Source: Mangifera indica
Lineage: Eukaryota; Streptophyta; Magnoliopsida; Sapindales; Anacardiaceae
Direction of reading: 5' to 3'
DNA length: 64,000 nt
Assembly (NCBI RefSeq): GCF_011075055.1
Contig: NC_058156.1
Span: forward strand, 4,712,001-4,776,000
Below the pieces are notes generated by a model, which did not search any database, was not told the DNA's origin, and saw only the letters and a program-made list of their open reading frames with translations. The translations under genes were made by a program, and so were the position numbers. This document shows positions 1 to 12,271 of the stretch, piece after piece (within the stretch, counting starts at the first letter, position 1; each line of letters begins with the position of its first letter).

Positions 1-1809
1 AACAAAGAGGAAAACTATTGGCTGAAAAAAGAAGAAAGAATGAGGGCTTACAATAGAGGGAAAAGAGTCGACCCTTAAAATTCCTTGACACGATTATGAA
101 GGAGAAAAACTTATGTATTAGGTGTTATTGATTGTTTCGAATTGAATGAAAACATGATACTCGATGGCTTACATTATGTTATATATGTATATATATATAT
201 ATATATAGTGGAAGTAAGGGTTGATTAAGTTTTTACATGATTGTGGTCTTATTTGTTGTTAAAATTGTTAGATCTAGGTTTAGTAATGATTTCCTCTATG
301 TATGGTTATTTAATTTAATGTTAATGGATTGTTTAGGCTAGTAGAATGATAGAAAACTCATTGAAATTGGTAGGTGGATGAATAAGCTTTTGATATGTTG
401 TGTGGAATGGGATGGGCATATTGGGTATGTGTTGTGCCATGTTGATGATGGGTAATTCATTGATTCATGTGTGTAGCATGGAATAAAACTATACGGTAAG
501 ATGTGGTTATGAAATATGTCTCTTTTCGAACTGTTTTGGTAGTATGAAAAGTGCAAGAAATGGAGAATCAAAATTCTAGAAATTCTGAAATTTTAGCGAT
601 AAGCGCTCATGTGTATTTAGGAATATTCATTTGTGTAAGTTAGGTACATGAGGGTGTGGAATTGGGAATAGACACACGCTCGTGTGCCTACACCAAGGAT
701 ACACTACCATGTGTTTTTGTTGCAGGGCATGTAGATTGGGTAATGCACGCCTGTGTGTAAAAGGTACACACCTATGTAGTTTTAGAGAAATTTGGAAATG
801 TAATCCCTTGAAAGGTTTCAAAATGTATGAAGCTTTGTTATGAGTATACAGATTAGAGAAATGACCCTAATGAGAGTTATTGGTAGTGGGAATTCATAGG
901 GGTGTGTCTAACTACGTGGATGACAACATGTACCTGACTAAATCCTATTTGGCTAAAAAAGTTCAAGATGGTGTACAATAATGTTACAAGCCACCAAACT
1001 GTGTGTAAAGTGGCAATGAAAGCAACAAGGCTAATAAATCTATATGATTCCGCACCGATGATAGGTGTCGTAGCATTTGGAATACGTGTGCAAAGACGAG
1101 AGAAGTCTAGGGACCCCATCATATGAGTAATATTGTCTCAACAACCCAAGTCCAGTCGGCATGTGTATGAATGGCACAAAAGAATGACATTCGGGACATC
1201 ATAAGCTTTTACATGATGTTTGGGATGTCAATGTACATTATAAGAGTTAGTTATTTGAGATGACACCTTATTTTAGGGATACAACGCTAGGCACTGAGAT
1301 AATCCAGATGGGCATCTAGGATGCTAGAGAATACATCCGTAAATTTTCTTAGGAAGGAAGTAACACCACTACATATATTACTTTTGCTATTTACTGAGTG
1401 CAAATCCACTCATGTGCTTTCTATGTGATTTTATAGGTTGGGTTCTATAGCAACAAGGTAGCGGTGGGGAGACTAGTGGTATGGCTCGTTTCGGCACATA
1501 AGGGGCAGGGGACTTGGATGTTCTTCATTGTTATTCATAAACCATTCATTACATTTTTACAGATTCTTTATATGTATTAATGCATGTAGATTTGACTATT
1601 ATTGGTTTTGATTGATTTATATGAACTCAAACTTACATTTAGATGCTTTCATTATGGTGCTTCGATCTAGTATGCTTTTAGGATAGTGGGTCTAATTTGA
1701 ATGATTTGTATTTAATGATTGAGTTAGCATACTATAAAAGCCTGTCAAGTCATGTCTCTCATGGTGCATATTTCGGATAGAGGTAGGTGCCCTTGAGAGA
1801 GGTGTTACA
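1..1809 (+). mobile_element. LTR of a gypsy element (5' end outside window)
   Basis: No credible protein is encoded here. The segment ends in GAGAGGTGTTACA at 1809, the usual 3' end of Tekay/Del-type chromovirus LTRs (compare the TGTTACA end at 11526). Around 660-780 there are repeated palindromic-looking modules of the type ACACGCTCGTGTGCC. At 1393-1450 a TACTGAGTGCAAATCCACTCATG motif, split by other bases, precedes GATTTTATAGG, as in such LTRs. A short TA microsatellite lies near 187-206. Directly after it comes a foreign integrase fragment, so this LTR inserted into an older element. The left end is not in the window, so solo LTR versus full element cannot be decided. Confidence 0.6.
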
Positions 1810-1811
1810 AT

Positions 1812-1955
1812 GGGCCTTACAAAATTTTGAAGAAGATGAATGATAATGCTTATGTGGTGGACTTACTTAACAACATAGGGATTTCTAACATCTTTAATAT
1901 GGCTAATTTGACAAAATTCTACCCCAAAGTTGACTTATACAATGATAACTCATAG
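1812..1955 (+). pseudogene. Ty3/gypsy integrase C-terminal remnant
   Basis: A 47-codon open stretch reads GPYKILKKMNDNAYVVDL and later FNMANLTKFYP, ending at a TAG. This is the GPY/F module of a chromovirus-type integrase, which ends with a folded region following the catalytic core. The catalytic core itself is absent because the upstream sequence is the unrelated LTR ending at 1809. It is the last coding piece of an older gypsy element whose 3' LTR follows. Confidence 0.8.
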
Positions 1956-1983
1956 TTAAGTTCTTTTCTTGTGGGGGAGAATA

Positions 1984-2580
1984 ATGGAGGACCAAGGAAA
2001 GAGAGTGGTAGGGTAGAAAACATTCAAAATGCAAAAGAAATTATCCAAAGGAAGGTTGATGATGTGGCACCCAAAGATGGCATGGCACATGATGTGGCAG
2101 CTTATCTAGGGAAGTGACGTGATGACATGGGCGTGCATGATGACATGGAGCCATGAAGGAAGCCTTATGCATGTGAAATAAAGAATCCTAAGTCTTATTT
2201 AATTAATAGAGTTTTATTAATATTAGTTTTCCTAAATAAGTTAAGAGTCCTATTTTTATTTTTGGTAAGTGTCCCATTTTGATTTAGGAAATAATAAGTT
2301 TTAGGAAGCTATTATTTAGGAAAGTTTAATTAAAATATCTTTCCTTATATTTTATAATTTTCTAATCTAGTTAGGAGAAATAAGCCTATATAAAGACATG
2401 AGATGTGTCATTCAAAGCATTCAATTCAAGTTATTAATAAAACTTCTTATTTAAGTTTTCTTAAGAATTCCTTTGCAAAGCTTGCAAGAATTCTTAGTGT
2501 CCCTTGCATTTGTTGAACGATCTCAACCTGAAGTGTCCTTGTGGATGATATCACAACCCATCAGTGCTTGTGTTGCATCA
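1984..2580 (+). mobile_element. 3' LTR remnant of the older gypsy element
   Basis: A purine-rich GTGGGGGAGAATAA stretch (about 1970-1983) resembles a polypurine tract and leads into TGGAGGACC. The segment ends TGTTGCATCA at 2580, where LINE sequence resumes abruptly. TG and CA termini, a TATA box near 2397 and the integrase end just upstream support an LTR of about 597 bp. The exact start is uncertain by several bases. Confidence 0.6.
2397..2405 (+). promoter_or_regulatory. Putative LTR TATA box
   Basis: TATATAAAG inside the LTR of 1984-2580, about 415 bp from its start, in the position expected for the U3 promoter of the element. Confidence 0.5.
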
Positions 2581-3240
2581 GAGAGGATGTCATTGAAGCT
2601 ATCAAGCATTTCTTTGACTTGGGACATATCCTATGAGAGGTAAACAATACTATCCTCGGTCTTATGCCAAAAGTTACTAACCTTTCTATGTGTCATGATT
2701 TCAGGCCTATTGCATGTTGTAATACCATTTATAAATGCATCTCAAAGATTATTACTGATAGGCTCAAACTAATTCTTCTCAATTATATCAACAAAACATA
2801 ATTGGCTTTTGTGGAAGGTAGACACATAGGGGATAACATCCTTCTTTGCCAAGATCTTTTGCATAATTACCACAAGAACTCTAAGCACAACAAGTGTGCT
2901 ATTAAGGTGGATCTTAGGAAAGCATATAACACAGTAGAGTGGGGATTTATCATTTCCATGTTGAAGAGCATTGGGTTGCACCCAACTATCATTAGCTAGA
3001 TTGAAGAATGCACATCCTCTCTATCTTTCTTAATTAGTATCAATGGGGAACTTACAAGTTATTTCTGAAGCTCAAGAGGCCTACTACGAGACCTTATTTC
3101 TCCTTTTATTTTTGTTATGGCCATGGATATCTTATCTTGTATGCTTTCAACACTCAAGGAAGACCCCTCCTTTGACCACCGATGGAAATGTAAGGCAAAC
3201 AACATCACTCACCTTTGTTTTACCTATAATCTAATGTTGT
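2581..3240 (+). pseudogene. L1-type LINE ORF2 fragment, RT domain (element H, part 1)
   Basis: Conceptual translation in shifting frames gives plant L1 reverse transcriptase: FRPIACCNTIYKCISKI, then LAFVEGRHIGDNILLCQDL, CAIKVDLRKAYNTVEWGF and NNITHLCFTYN, where the catalytic FADD box has decayed to FTYN. The same region of LINE E (56820-57480) aligns along its length. Several stops and frameshifts make it a pseudogene. The endonuclease half is missing because a gypsy LTR abuts at 2580. The fragment is interrupted at 3240 by a solo LTR and resumes at 4223. Confidence 0.85.
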
Positions 3241-4222
3241 TGGTGCATTTTCATCCAAACATGCAACAATCAACCAAAGAACCAAAACTATTTTTAATGT
3301 TGATTAGGCATGTGTAGTTTTTTTTGTTCATTCAATTTAACCAACCAAATCAACTCCAAATCCAACCGAATTCATATCATCATAATCACAACACAATGAA
3401 CTTTCTTTCAAGTGATGGTAGCCCTCGAGATTCAATAGATAAAGTAGTCAAAATGCTGATCAAAATCAGTGGTAGAAAACGTAATTATAGTGCAACTCTT
3501 TGCCATAAGCAAGATTAACACACAAACACACTCTAATTTGGATTTCTAAGAAAACATAAAATGTAACCAACGCATAAAGGAAAGTTCCACCAACCTTGGG
3601 GTCTTCCACCACCAATCTTCCTCTAAGAATGATTAGATAAAAGAACTGAGATAAAAGCCAACAAATCTTTCTTCAAATTTTTATTCAAAATACCAACCAA
3701 CCAATTACAAATGAAGATCCACCCTTTTATATAATAGGCATGGATGGTCAATGATACAATATTTCCCACAAAAGTCAACTAAAAATGGCATGAATTAAGC
3801 TAAGCCATTCCTTCTAAACCGAGCTCATACATAGTAATTAACTAAAAACAAAAGTTAGTTGTTTTTTCCTTAACTTTAGGAATGATGTTTTCTAACTAAA
3901 ACAACCAAATTCTAATTTAGTTCCAATATAATTAAAAACCAATTATGGGCTCTTTCGGCTTCTCAAAATGATGCTTGGACGTTTGGGCCATTGATGGACT
4001 TCCAAAGTCACACTTTTGGATTAATTAGAGCAAGCTATTCACTTGGACCTTGGGTGCATGTAATGAGACTATACCCAAAAGTGGTTTTGGGCCAAAATTG
4101 AAGGTGTAATGCTTCCTTTGGCTTGGGATTTGCTAGAACTTCATTCTTCTTGGCTTCAAAGGCTGCGGAGATTTGAGGATGGCTTGGAACCCAAAAATAA
4201 CAATGAAGTCGTGTATACATCA
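3241..4222 (-). mobile_element. Solo LTR, AB family, TSD GTTGT
   Basis: On the plus text it runs from TGGTGCATTTTC to GTGTATACATCA (minus strand: TGATGTATAC to GATGCACCA). It is flanked by GTTGT at 3236-3240 and again at 4223-4227, a perfect 5-bp target-site duplication. LINE RT sequence continues on both sides, so a complete insertion was reduced to one LTR by LTR-LTR recombination. Its U3 end carries the conserved open frame that encodes the Pol tail of this family (4222 down to 4035). Confidence 0.92.
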
Positions 4223-5397
4223 GTTGTTTTGTAGGGCAAACATCTCCTCCATTCAAAGAATCAGGAATGCCCTTGATGATTTCTAAAGATGGTCAAATCT
4301 TTGCCTAAACCATGCTAAGAGTAGTGTACTTTTCTTAGGTATAAATGAGATGGAAAAAGAAGTTACCATTCGAGTGTTGAACTTTAAGAAGGGTATACTA
4401 CCTTTTAAGTATCTTGGAGTTCCTATTAGTTCCTTAAAGCTCTCAATGGAATCTTGCTCAACTCTTATACAGAAAATTCTGGGAAGAATAAGCTCTTACA
4501 CTTGTAGATTTTTATCTTATGTAAGGTGATTGGTGCTAATCAAATCAATGCTCTTTAGCATACAAATTTATTAGTCCTTCATCTTCATTCTTCCCTCTGA
4601 GGTGCTCAAGAAGATTGACTCTTTGCTTCATGCTTTACTTTGGGATGGCACTAATATGAATAAACATAGAGTTAAAGTAGCTTGGGAGGAGGTTCGTGTC
4701 CCCAATGAGGAGGGGGGCCTTGGCTTGATGAAATGTAAAGATTGGAATAGGGCAGCAATGTTGTATATGGAATCTGAATCTTGGCTACAAATGTTCCCTT
4801 TAGGCTAATTGGATATGGAAAAATAAGCTCAAGTGGAAAAATCTTTGGGAGATAAAACCTATTGTTGATAGCTCTTGGCTTTGGCATAAGTTGCTGAACC
4901 TAAGGGGACTTACTAGGAATAAGATATAAAGAAGATTATTGGCAATGGACAAAACACCCTCCTTTGACATGATTATTGGCATCCTAAAAGCCCTCTCACA
5001 GAAACTTTTAATAGAGCCGTTATTTATGCCACGGGTATGAATAAAGAAGCTAAGGTGAAAGAGATCATTAAAGATGGGATCCAGAATTGGTGGCCCACAA
5101 ACACTATAGAGTTGAATGAGATTAAGGAAACTCTTATTTTGGATCTTATGGGAGGTGAAGATCAGGTTGTGTGGATACCTAATGCTAAAGGAACTTTCAC
5201 TACTCATTTGGCTTGGGAAGAGCTTAGAAGCAAGAATGGGAAGGTTGCTTGGTGTAGGCTAATTTGGTTCAAAAAGCACATCTCTTGTCATGGTTTCATT
5301 TCTTGGCTAGCCATTAAAGGCAAACTCATGACAAGAGACAAGCTCCTCGAGTTCGGCTTTAGCTCCTCAAGCATATACCTCATGTGTAATAAAGAAA
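4223..5397 (+). pseudogene. L1-type LINE ORF2 fragment, RT thumb to zf-RVT (element H, part 2)
   Basis: This resumes exactly after the solo LTR: FCRANISSIQRI, LPFKYLGVPISSLKLS, FIFILPSEVLKKIDSLLHALLWDG and VAWEEVRVPNEEGGLGLMKCKDW are the post-catalytic RT segment of plant L1 elements. From about 5037 it reads through the zf-RVT region (GFISWLAIKGKLMTRDKL, then LMCNKEND). Frames change at least three times and stops are frequent. It ends near 5397 inside the zf-RVT motif, where a second LINE copy begins. Confidence 0.85.
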
Positions 5398-5657
5398 ATG
5401 ATGCATAGCTACCAAAAAGACACTCATGAAAAAAAATGTGCTTTAAAGATTGATATCATGAAATCATATGACACCTTAAATTGGGATTTCTTGCTTGCTG
5501 TCCTTGATACCATTGATATGCTGCAAAAGTTCATTAATTGGATAAGGACTTGCATCTCTAGTCCTATGTTCTTGGTGGGCCTAAATGGTGAACTTGTTGG
5601 CTTCTTCAAAAGTACCAGAGGTTTAAGGCAAGGGGATCCACTCTCTCCTCACCTTTG
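5398..5657 (+). pseudogene. Second LINE RT fragment abutting element H
   Basis: The open stretch reads MMHSYQKDTHEKKCALKID, DTLNWDFLLAVLDTI and GLRQGDPLSPHL. This is the RT region upstream of the catalytic FADD box, so it repeats a part of the enzyme that lies earlier than the zf-RVT sequence immediately before it. The order (zf-RVT then RT) means two different LINE copies have been joined. It is cut at 5657, where gypsy gag sequence of element G starts. Confidence 0.82.
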
Positions 5658-5663
5658 AAAATT

Positions 5664-8600
5664 CCAGTCAAAAGCAAGTAGAAAAGGCTGGAAGAGTGAC
5701 AAGAAGCCTAGAAAAGAAAATATTCCCCAATGTCAGATTTGCGGGAGACGTCATAGTGGGGAATGTTGGCACCAGCAGAAACAGGTGATTTGTTATAGAT
5801 GCCGACAGCCAGGGCATATAGCAAAGGATTGCCAAAGTACCGAAGTGTCAGTTCATATACAACCACCACAAAGCCTAATTCCACCAGTGCAACCAAGGAG
5901 AGGTACTAATGCATGGGTCTATACAGCTACCCATAGTCAGGCAGAGGCTAGTCCATCTGCAGTTACTGGTCAGCTTTTTTTCCACTCTATTTCTTTATAT
6001 GCATTGATTGATTCAGGAGCTACACACTCCTTTATTGCACCAGGGGTTATTGAAAGGGTAGGTTTAATGCCTGTTAGATCTACCTATTCCATTAGAATTG
6101 AGATGCCAGATGGTGGGAGTGTGATTACTGATAAGATGTTAAAAGACCAGAGGGTAGTGATACATGGGAGAGAGTTAAAGGTGGATTTGATTGTCTTTGA
6201 TATGCCTGATTTTGATGTTATCCTGGGCATGAATTTCTTAGAAAGATATGAAGTTGAGATTGATTGTAGAAAGAAAAAGGCTCGATTCCTACTTGATAAT
6301 GGGGATTACTTTAATTTCGGAGAGAGTCATCAACCTAGTATGATGATCAGTAATGTAAAAGCACAAAAATTATTGAAAAAGGGGTGTACGAGATATTTAG
6401 CTCATGTGGTGCATGAGCATGATGTTCAAAGATTGGGTGTTCAAGATGTCTTAATAGTACAAGATTTCCTAGATGTCTTTCCTGATGAGCTACCAGGTTT
6501 ACCTCCAGAGAGAGAGTTGGAGTTTAGTATCGAGTTAGAACCTGGCTCAGCCCCAATTTCAAAAGCCCCTTACCGAATGGCTCCAGCTGAATTACAAGAA
6601 TTAAAGAAACAGTTGCAAGAACTTTTAGATAAGGGTTTTATTAGACCTAGCCACTCTCCTTGGGGAGCACCCATATTATTTGTCAAAAAGAAAGATGGGT
6701 CGCTTCGTATGTGCATAGATTACAGAGAGTTGAATAAACTGACAGTGAAGAATAAATACCCATTGCCTCGAATTGATGATTTATTTGATCAATTGAAAGG
6801 AGCTTCTGTGTTCTCCAAAATTGACTTGAGGTCAGGTTATCACCAGGTGAGGATTGCAGAGTAAGATATTCCAAAGACAGCTTTTCGGACTCGTTACGGG
6901 CACTACGAGTTTGTGGTAATGCCCTTGGGATTGACTAATGCTCCAGTAATCTTTATGGATTTAATGAATCGAGTATTTCATGATTGCCTTGACAAATTCC
7001 TAGTGGTATTTATTGATGATATCTTGATATACTCTAGATCAGAAGAAGAACATGCCGAACACTTGAGATTTGTGCTACAAAGATTGAGAGAAAAGAAATT
7101 GTATGCCAAATTCTCTAAGTGTGAATTCTGGTTGGATCGAGTAGTATTTTTGGGACATGTGGTTACTAAGGAAGGTATAGCTGTGGACCCCAGTAAAGTA
7201 GAAACAATACTTGAATGGGTGAGGTCGAAGACTGTGAAAGAGATTAGAAGCTTTTTAGGGCTAGTCGGCTATTACAGAAGATTTGTTCAAAGTTTTGCCT
7301 GGTTAGCCAAGCCACTTATAGCTCTTACCAGACAAGGAACTCTTTTTCTATGGACTGAAGCTTGTGAGAAGAGTTTCCAATAGCTAAAAAGGCGGTTGAC
7401 TATAGCTCCTATTTTAGTATTACCAGAGGAAGGTGTAGATTATGATATTTATTGTGATGCCTCGCATAATGGCTTGGGAGCCGTGCTGATGCAAAGGGGT
7501 AAGGTGATAGCGTATGCCTCTCGGCAGTTAAAAGATTATGAAACACGCTACCCTACCCATGATTTAGAGTTAGCAGCAGTGGTTTTAGCTTTAAAAATTT
7601 GGAGGCATTATTTATATGGAGTTAAATGTAATATCTACACCGACCATAAAAGTCTAAAATATTTCTTCACTCAAAAAGATTTGAATATGAGACAAAGAAG
7701 ATGGTTGGAGCTAGTCAAAGATTATGAATGTGATATTAAATATCAGCCGGGTAAAGCAAATGTGGTAGCCGATGCCTTGAGTAGAAAGATTGTCATAGCT
7801 TATCTCACCATTCAGATAGAGTTACAGAAAGAGTTTCAGAGGGAACAGATTGAGGTGATAAGAAGTCAAGTGGCCAGATTGGAAATTCAACCTAATCTCT
7901 TCAATAAAATAAAAGAGAAGCAAGTAGAAGATTTGTGGTGCCAGAAAATAAGTCAACAGATATGTGAAGGGAAAGTAATTGAGTTTCAAATGATAGATGG
8001 AGTGCTCAAGTTCAGAAACAGGGTATGTATTCCCCAAGATCTGGAATTGAGAAAGAAAATCCTAAATGAAGCACATGATACACTTTACACTGCTCATCCT
8101 GGGGGAGTAAAGATGTATCAGGATTTAAAGAAAACTTATTGGTGGATAGGTATGAAGAAAGATATTGGTGACTATGTAGCTAAGTGCTTGGTATGTCAAC
8201 AGGTCAAGGCCGAGCATCAGAGACCTTCAGGTTTGTTTCACCCACTTAGTATTCCTGAATGGAAATGGGAAGATATTTCAATGGATTTCATCATTGGCCT
8301 ACCTCGAGTACAAAAAGGCTATAATGCATTATGGGTGATTGTAGATAGATTGACTAAATCGGCCTATTTTATTCCAGTGAAAGATAGTTTTACTTCAGAT
8401 TAATTGGCCCAGATTTATATACGGGAGATTGTGAGATTACATGGCGTACCCAAAACTATTGTGTCAGATAGAGACCCCAAATTTATTTCAGCTTTTTGGG
8501 GTAGTTTACAAAGAGCATTGGGTACGAGGCTGGCATTTAGCACAGCATATCATCCTCAAACAGATGGCCAAACAGAGAGGGTGAATCAAATACTAGAGGA

Positions 8601-9333
8601 TATGTTAAGGGCCTATTGTTTAGATTACAAAATGACTTGGCATGAAATGGTTCAATTGATAGAATTTGCATATAATAATAGTTACCAGTCCACCATTAAA
8701 ATGGCACCATATGAGACTCTTTATGGACGAAAGTGTAGATCCCCATTACATTGGGGTGATATAGGAGAGCGAGATGATTTGAGTCAAGTTCTTGGGCCTG
8801 AGTTAACCCAAAGGATGGTAGAAGATATAAAGATTATCAAGACTAGATTGAAGCAAGCTCAGGACAGACAAAAGAGCTATGTAGATTTGAAAAGGAAAGA
8901 AGTAGAGTTCCAACCGGGTGATAAAGTTTTTGTGAAAATAGCCCCTTACAAGCACGTGATGAGATTTGGAAGAAAAGGGAAACTTGCTCCAAGATTTATT
9001 GGCCCATTTGAAATTTTAGAAAGAGTGGGCAAGGTGGCTTATAGACTTGCACTTCCACCTAGTATGGATCGAGTTCATAATGTGTTTCATATTTCTTTAT
9101 TGAGAAAGCACATTAGCGATCCTTCACATGTCTTGAAATCAAATGATATGGAATTAAAAGAAGATTTAGCTTATGAGGAGCAACTGGTGCAGATAGTAGA
9201 CAGAAAAATAAAAGAGCTCCGAAATAAAACAATTCCATTAGTGAAAGTATTATGGAGGAATCATAAGATGGAAGAAGCCACATGGGAGGTCGAGCAACAA
9301 ATGAGAGAGAGATTTCCCAACTTATTTGTTTAA
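5664..9333 (+). pseudogene. Chromodomain chromovirus gag-pol (element G, Tekay/Del-like), 5'-truncated
   Basis: One reading frame carries, in order: the gag zinc knuckle [14 protein letters not shown] (about 5785-5835); aspartic protease with [10 protein letters not shown] (about 6007); RT with [11 protein letters not shown] and FIDDIL (about 7009-7026); RNase H with [13 protein letters not shown]; integrase with an HX(n)HX(n)CX2C zinc region (about 8080-8220), [16 protein letters not shown] and TERVNQILED for the D,D-35-E core; and a C-terminal VKVLWRNHKMEEATWEVE chromodomain-like end. The frame is broken only by three stops: TAA 6862, TAG 7381 and TAA 8401. Gag upstream of the zinc knuckle and the 5' LTR are missing. 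Lineage assignment rests on the chromodomain, the AATTTCGAGGACGAAATT run after the stop, and the LTR. Confidence 0.93.
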
Positions 9334-9355
9334 ATTTCGAGGACGAAATTCTTTT

Positions 9356-9369
9356 AAGGGGGAAAGAAA
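9356..9369 (+). promoter_or_regulatory. Polypurine tract of element G
   Basis: AAGGGGGGAAAGAAA directly precedes the LTR start TGTAACATCC at 9370, as required for plus-strand priming. It lies about 25 bp after the pol stop codon. Confidence 0.75.
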
Positions 9370-10265
9370 TGTAACATCCAAATTCAGGTGTGTCAGTAAA
9401 CTCCACTTCCAAAATTACCCCTAGAGTTGATTTTATAACTTGTTGTGTAAAGAAATTGCAAAAGAATCATAGAAAACTACTAAATGAGCAATATTTTTCA
9501 AAGGGGGTAAAATAGTTATTTTATAAAGATTCAAGGGACAAAGTGGAAATTAAAATTGAAGGGCACACTTGAAATTATATGGTGGTGCTAAGGGTTTTTG
9601 GTAATTGGCTAAGGATAAAATAGTAATTTATGGAAAAGTTTAAGGGCAAAATGGTCCAAAAGGCTTATAAACTTATGCTATTCATTTTCTCTTTCATTTT
9701 TGCCGAGAACTCCATGGTTTTAGCTAAGCTTTTTCCCTTAACCAAAATTCACCAAAAACCTAGCTAAATCACTTAATTTTCAGAGGCTCTAGTTATAAAA
9801 AGTGTAGATCTGTCAATTCTGATCAGTTCTAAGGTAAGAAATTTAATTTTTAAGATATGTCAAGTTTAGGGTTTTGATGGATGATCATATTTTTGGTTGA
9901 TTAAGGTTGCCAGAAAGAAGAAAAGAAGGTGAATAAGCTTAAATCACCAAATTAGCAAAGAAAAGGTAAGAATTTCATACTTTACATACTTGAAGTAAAT
10001 TTGAGTTAGGTTATTTAAATAACCTTTACTTATATCAGTATGTAAGGTATTAGAATTAAGGTGATTTATGCTTAAAAGGATAAAGAAATTCATTAGGATT
10101 CATGATGTAATTTTTGGCCATAAGGGTAAAAAGGTAATTTTGGCCATAAGGGTAAAAATGTCATTTTATGTGATATAGGTTAATTTTGCTTAATTATGTG
10201 CATAAAATGTGTGAAATAACCCTTATATTAAGCCTATATTGTATAATTGAAATTAATTTGAGGCA

Positions 10266-10266
<1 letters not shown>

Positions 10267-10342
<76 letters not shown>
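10267..10342. repeat. (TA)n microsatellite
   Basis: An uninterrupted TA dinucleotide run of about 76 bp within the G LTR. Open frames through it are low-complexity artefacts. Confidence 0.95.
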
Positions 10343-10345
<3 letters not shown>

Positions 10346-10603
10346 GCATGAGAAAATAATATGATGTTTGAGAAGGAATGAAAAGAATAAGGGAAAATAA
10401 CAAATGTGCATATTTCATATTATGGTTATATATGTATACATGAGGAATCATAACATATGCATGATTTAGAAAAAAATAAAGAAAGAGGAAAAATATTTTC
10501 TAAGTCATGCATGCTTTTAGAAAATGGAAAACAAGTATTTTTGGTTTTATAATGACTCATATGATACAGGAAAGCAGAAAACATACTTACAATCCTTACA
10601 CGC

Positions 10604-10797
10604 GAGCTGTACTGTGTGGACAGCAAAAAAAATAATCGGTTGTACTGTGTGGACAACCAGCTGTACTGTGTGGACAGCAAAGAAAAAATATTAGCTGTAC
10701 TGTGTGGACAGCAAAAGAAAAAAAAAATATTACCTGTACTGTGTGGACAGCAAAAGAAAAATATTAGCTGTACTGTGTGGACAGCAAAGAAAAAATA
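10604..10797 (+). repeat. Minisatellite of TGTACTGTGTGGACAGC units in the G LTR
   Basis: Six copies of a 17-bp core (TGTACTGTGTGGACAGC, one ending AACC) start near 10608, 10641, 10662, 10696, 10735 and 10769. They are separated by 3-20 bp of A-rich spacer, often ending AATATTA. The core contains the short inverted repeat CTGT-GTGG-ACAG. Unit spacing is irregular (21-39 bp) and the units are neither palindromic overall nor separated by unique spacers, so this is not a CRISPR. It lies in the LTR upstream of the 3' end and may act as a reiterated cis element. Confidence 0.85.
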
Positions 10798-11599
10798 TGC
10801 GTGTAAGAGAGAATTATACTTTGTATGGTGACTGCAAGTACTATCATATGTAGTCTAGACTAGTCTATGAGAAAGAGAGAGAAACAAATTAGTAAATATT
10901 TTATGAAAGTCATTTGCATTAGAATTATGCATACAAGCCTGTGTGGCTGATAAAGAGTTGAGAAAGATGTACGATCAGAAAATAGAAATGTCATGGCACT
11001 CATACATGCATAAATCATAACGAGTGAATCATTTCTGTATAGTAAGGAAATGAATAAATGTGTGAAAGAAAAGAATTATGATATGTGTTAAATGCGTGTT
11101 CGGTGTCAATTATTTTGTTGTAAATAGTTCAGACACGCTGAGTATGGAAAAGATTAGAAAAGATTAGTACTAGTATGAAATGTTTTAAGTGTTGAGTATG
11201 ATTTTTTTACTGAGCCATAGTCGCTCACTCCATTTAATTTAATATTTTACAGGTAAAGAAATGCAGCAAAGGTTCCCGGGGAGCACTAATGAGATATGAG
11301 GCTAAGAGAGGAAGACACCATAATTTTGTTGACTTAAATGTTATAATGTATATGTAATATATATATATATGACTAGTTTTGAAAATTGGTTATAAAGTTT
11401 CTGTGGGTGATAATTTTTATGATAGTTATTATTATGTACTTATTTTATTTATTATGATTATGTGATAAAAAAATCCAGTCGATTGGTAGGACTGGTTTAT
11501 GTGAATTATTAATTGGGAGTGTTACAGGGCATAATTAAATAGAGAAAAAAAATTCCCCGGGCCCTCTAAAATAGGAGAACTCATGCCGTTTTTCCGTAA

Positions 11600-12271
11600 C
11601 ACACCTATTAGTTGGGAGATGTTATAGAATGTGTAACGGATCTCCTTGATGACTCGATGCTTCTACGATGCCTTCATCAGTTTGCCTCCTTAAGCAAGTG
11701 GCCCCGAATCAAAGAATTGTTTCATAACTCTAACATCATCTCCACCCACAACCTCCTATGCTTTTTTGAAGAAGTAAACCCTATGTTCGTCTAACCCCTG
11801 TGACTTATTGTTGTCCATGGCAAATAAGGTCGTTTTAATTTCATCCTTCATAATAGGCTACATCATGTCAAAGGCATCTTCCTTACAAAGCCAAAACTGC
11901 AAAAGGCACTTGAGTTTGTGATAGTCCAAAGCACCCTCCTCTACCGAGAACATAGTCTTATGAAAGTGGTTTACAAGCTCATACTTAACCCACAATTTAT
12001 CAAAGGAAATTGATCCATCTTCAAGCTAAATACCTTTGATAACATCTTGATTCCTTCTACTATTGATCTCTTTGAAAAAGAAGCTTGTACAATGATCACT
12101 TTCATAGAGCCAATGAATCTTGGATTTTTGCTTGGCAAGTGGTTCCTCCGTTAGACTAAGCTTGTTCAAGGTTCTTACCTTATCCCTTTCCTTTAATGCC
12201 AAAACTCTTTCTCCTGGGTTGCCTTGGAGTCAGCTTTCCATTTTATTGAGAGAGCTTCTAGCTTTTTTAAC
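11600..12271 (-). pseudogene. L1-type LINE ORF2 fragment, endonuclease-RT linker
   Basis: On the minus strand the sequence reads HWLYESDHCTSFFFK, then MKDEIKTTLFAMDNNKS and FFDSGHLLKEAN in different frames. This matches the segment between the endonuclease and the RT core of LINE E (about 56440-56880, where AMDNNKAPGPDG occurs). Numerous frameshifts. The right end abuts an AB-family LTR; the left limit is approximate and 11527-11599 holds nothing recognisable. Confidence 0.7.

Larger units (their letters stand above)
9370..11526 (+). mobile_element. 3' LTR of chromovirus G
   Basis: It begins TGTAACATCC after the polypurine tract and ends GGGAGTGTTACA; TGTAACA and TGTTACA form a perfect 7-bp terminal inverted repeat. 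At about 2.16 kb it is long for this lineage. Contents: a duplicated GGCCATAAGGGTAAAA unit near 10117-10158, a long TA microsatellite, a minisatellite at 10604-10797, and near 11213 an ACTGAGCCATAGTCGCTCACTCC module followed by TTACAGG, also seen in the LTR at the left edge. No 5' partner LTR is visible. Confidence 0.88.

Noticed and set aside
338..1122. Short open frames in the left-edge LTR
   Set aside because: Low-complexity translations with no recognisable motif, inside an LTR with clear structural signs.
5398..5900. Functional LINE-gypsy fusion gene
   Set aside because: A stop codon lies at the junction (after DPLSPHL) and both partners are truncated pieces.
10194..10451. Open frame through the TA microsatellite
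   Set aside because: Ile-Tyr repeats are the translation of (TA)n; not a gene.
10604..10797. CRISPR-like repeat array
   Set aside because: Irregular A-rich spacers, eukaryotic LTR context and no cas genes; it is a minisatellite.
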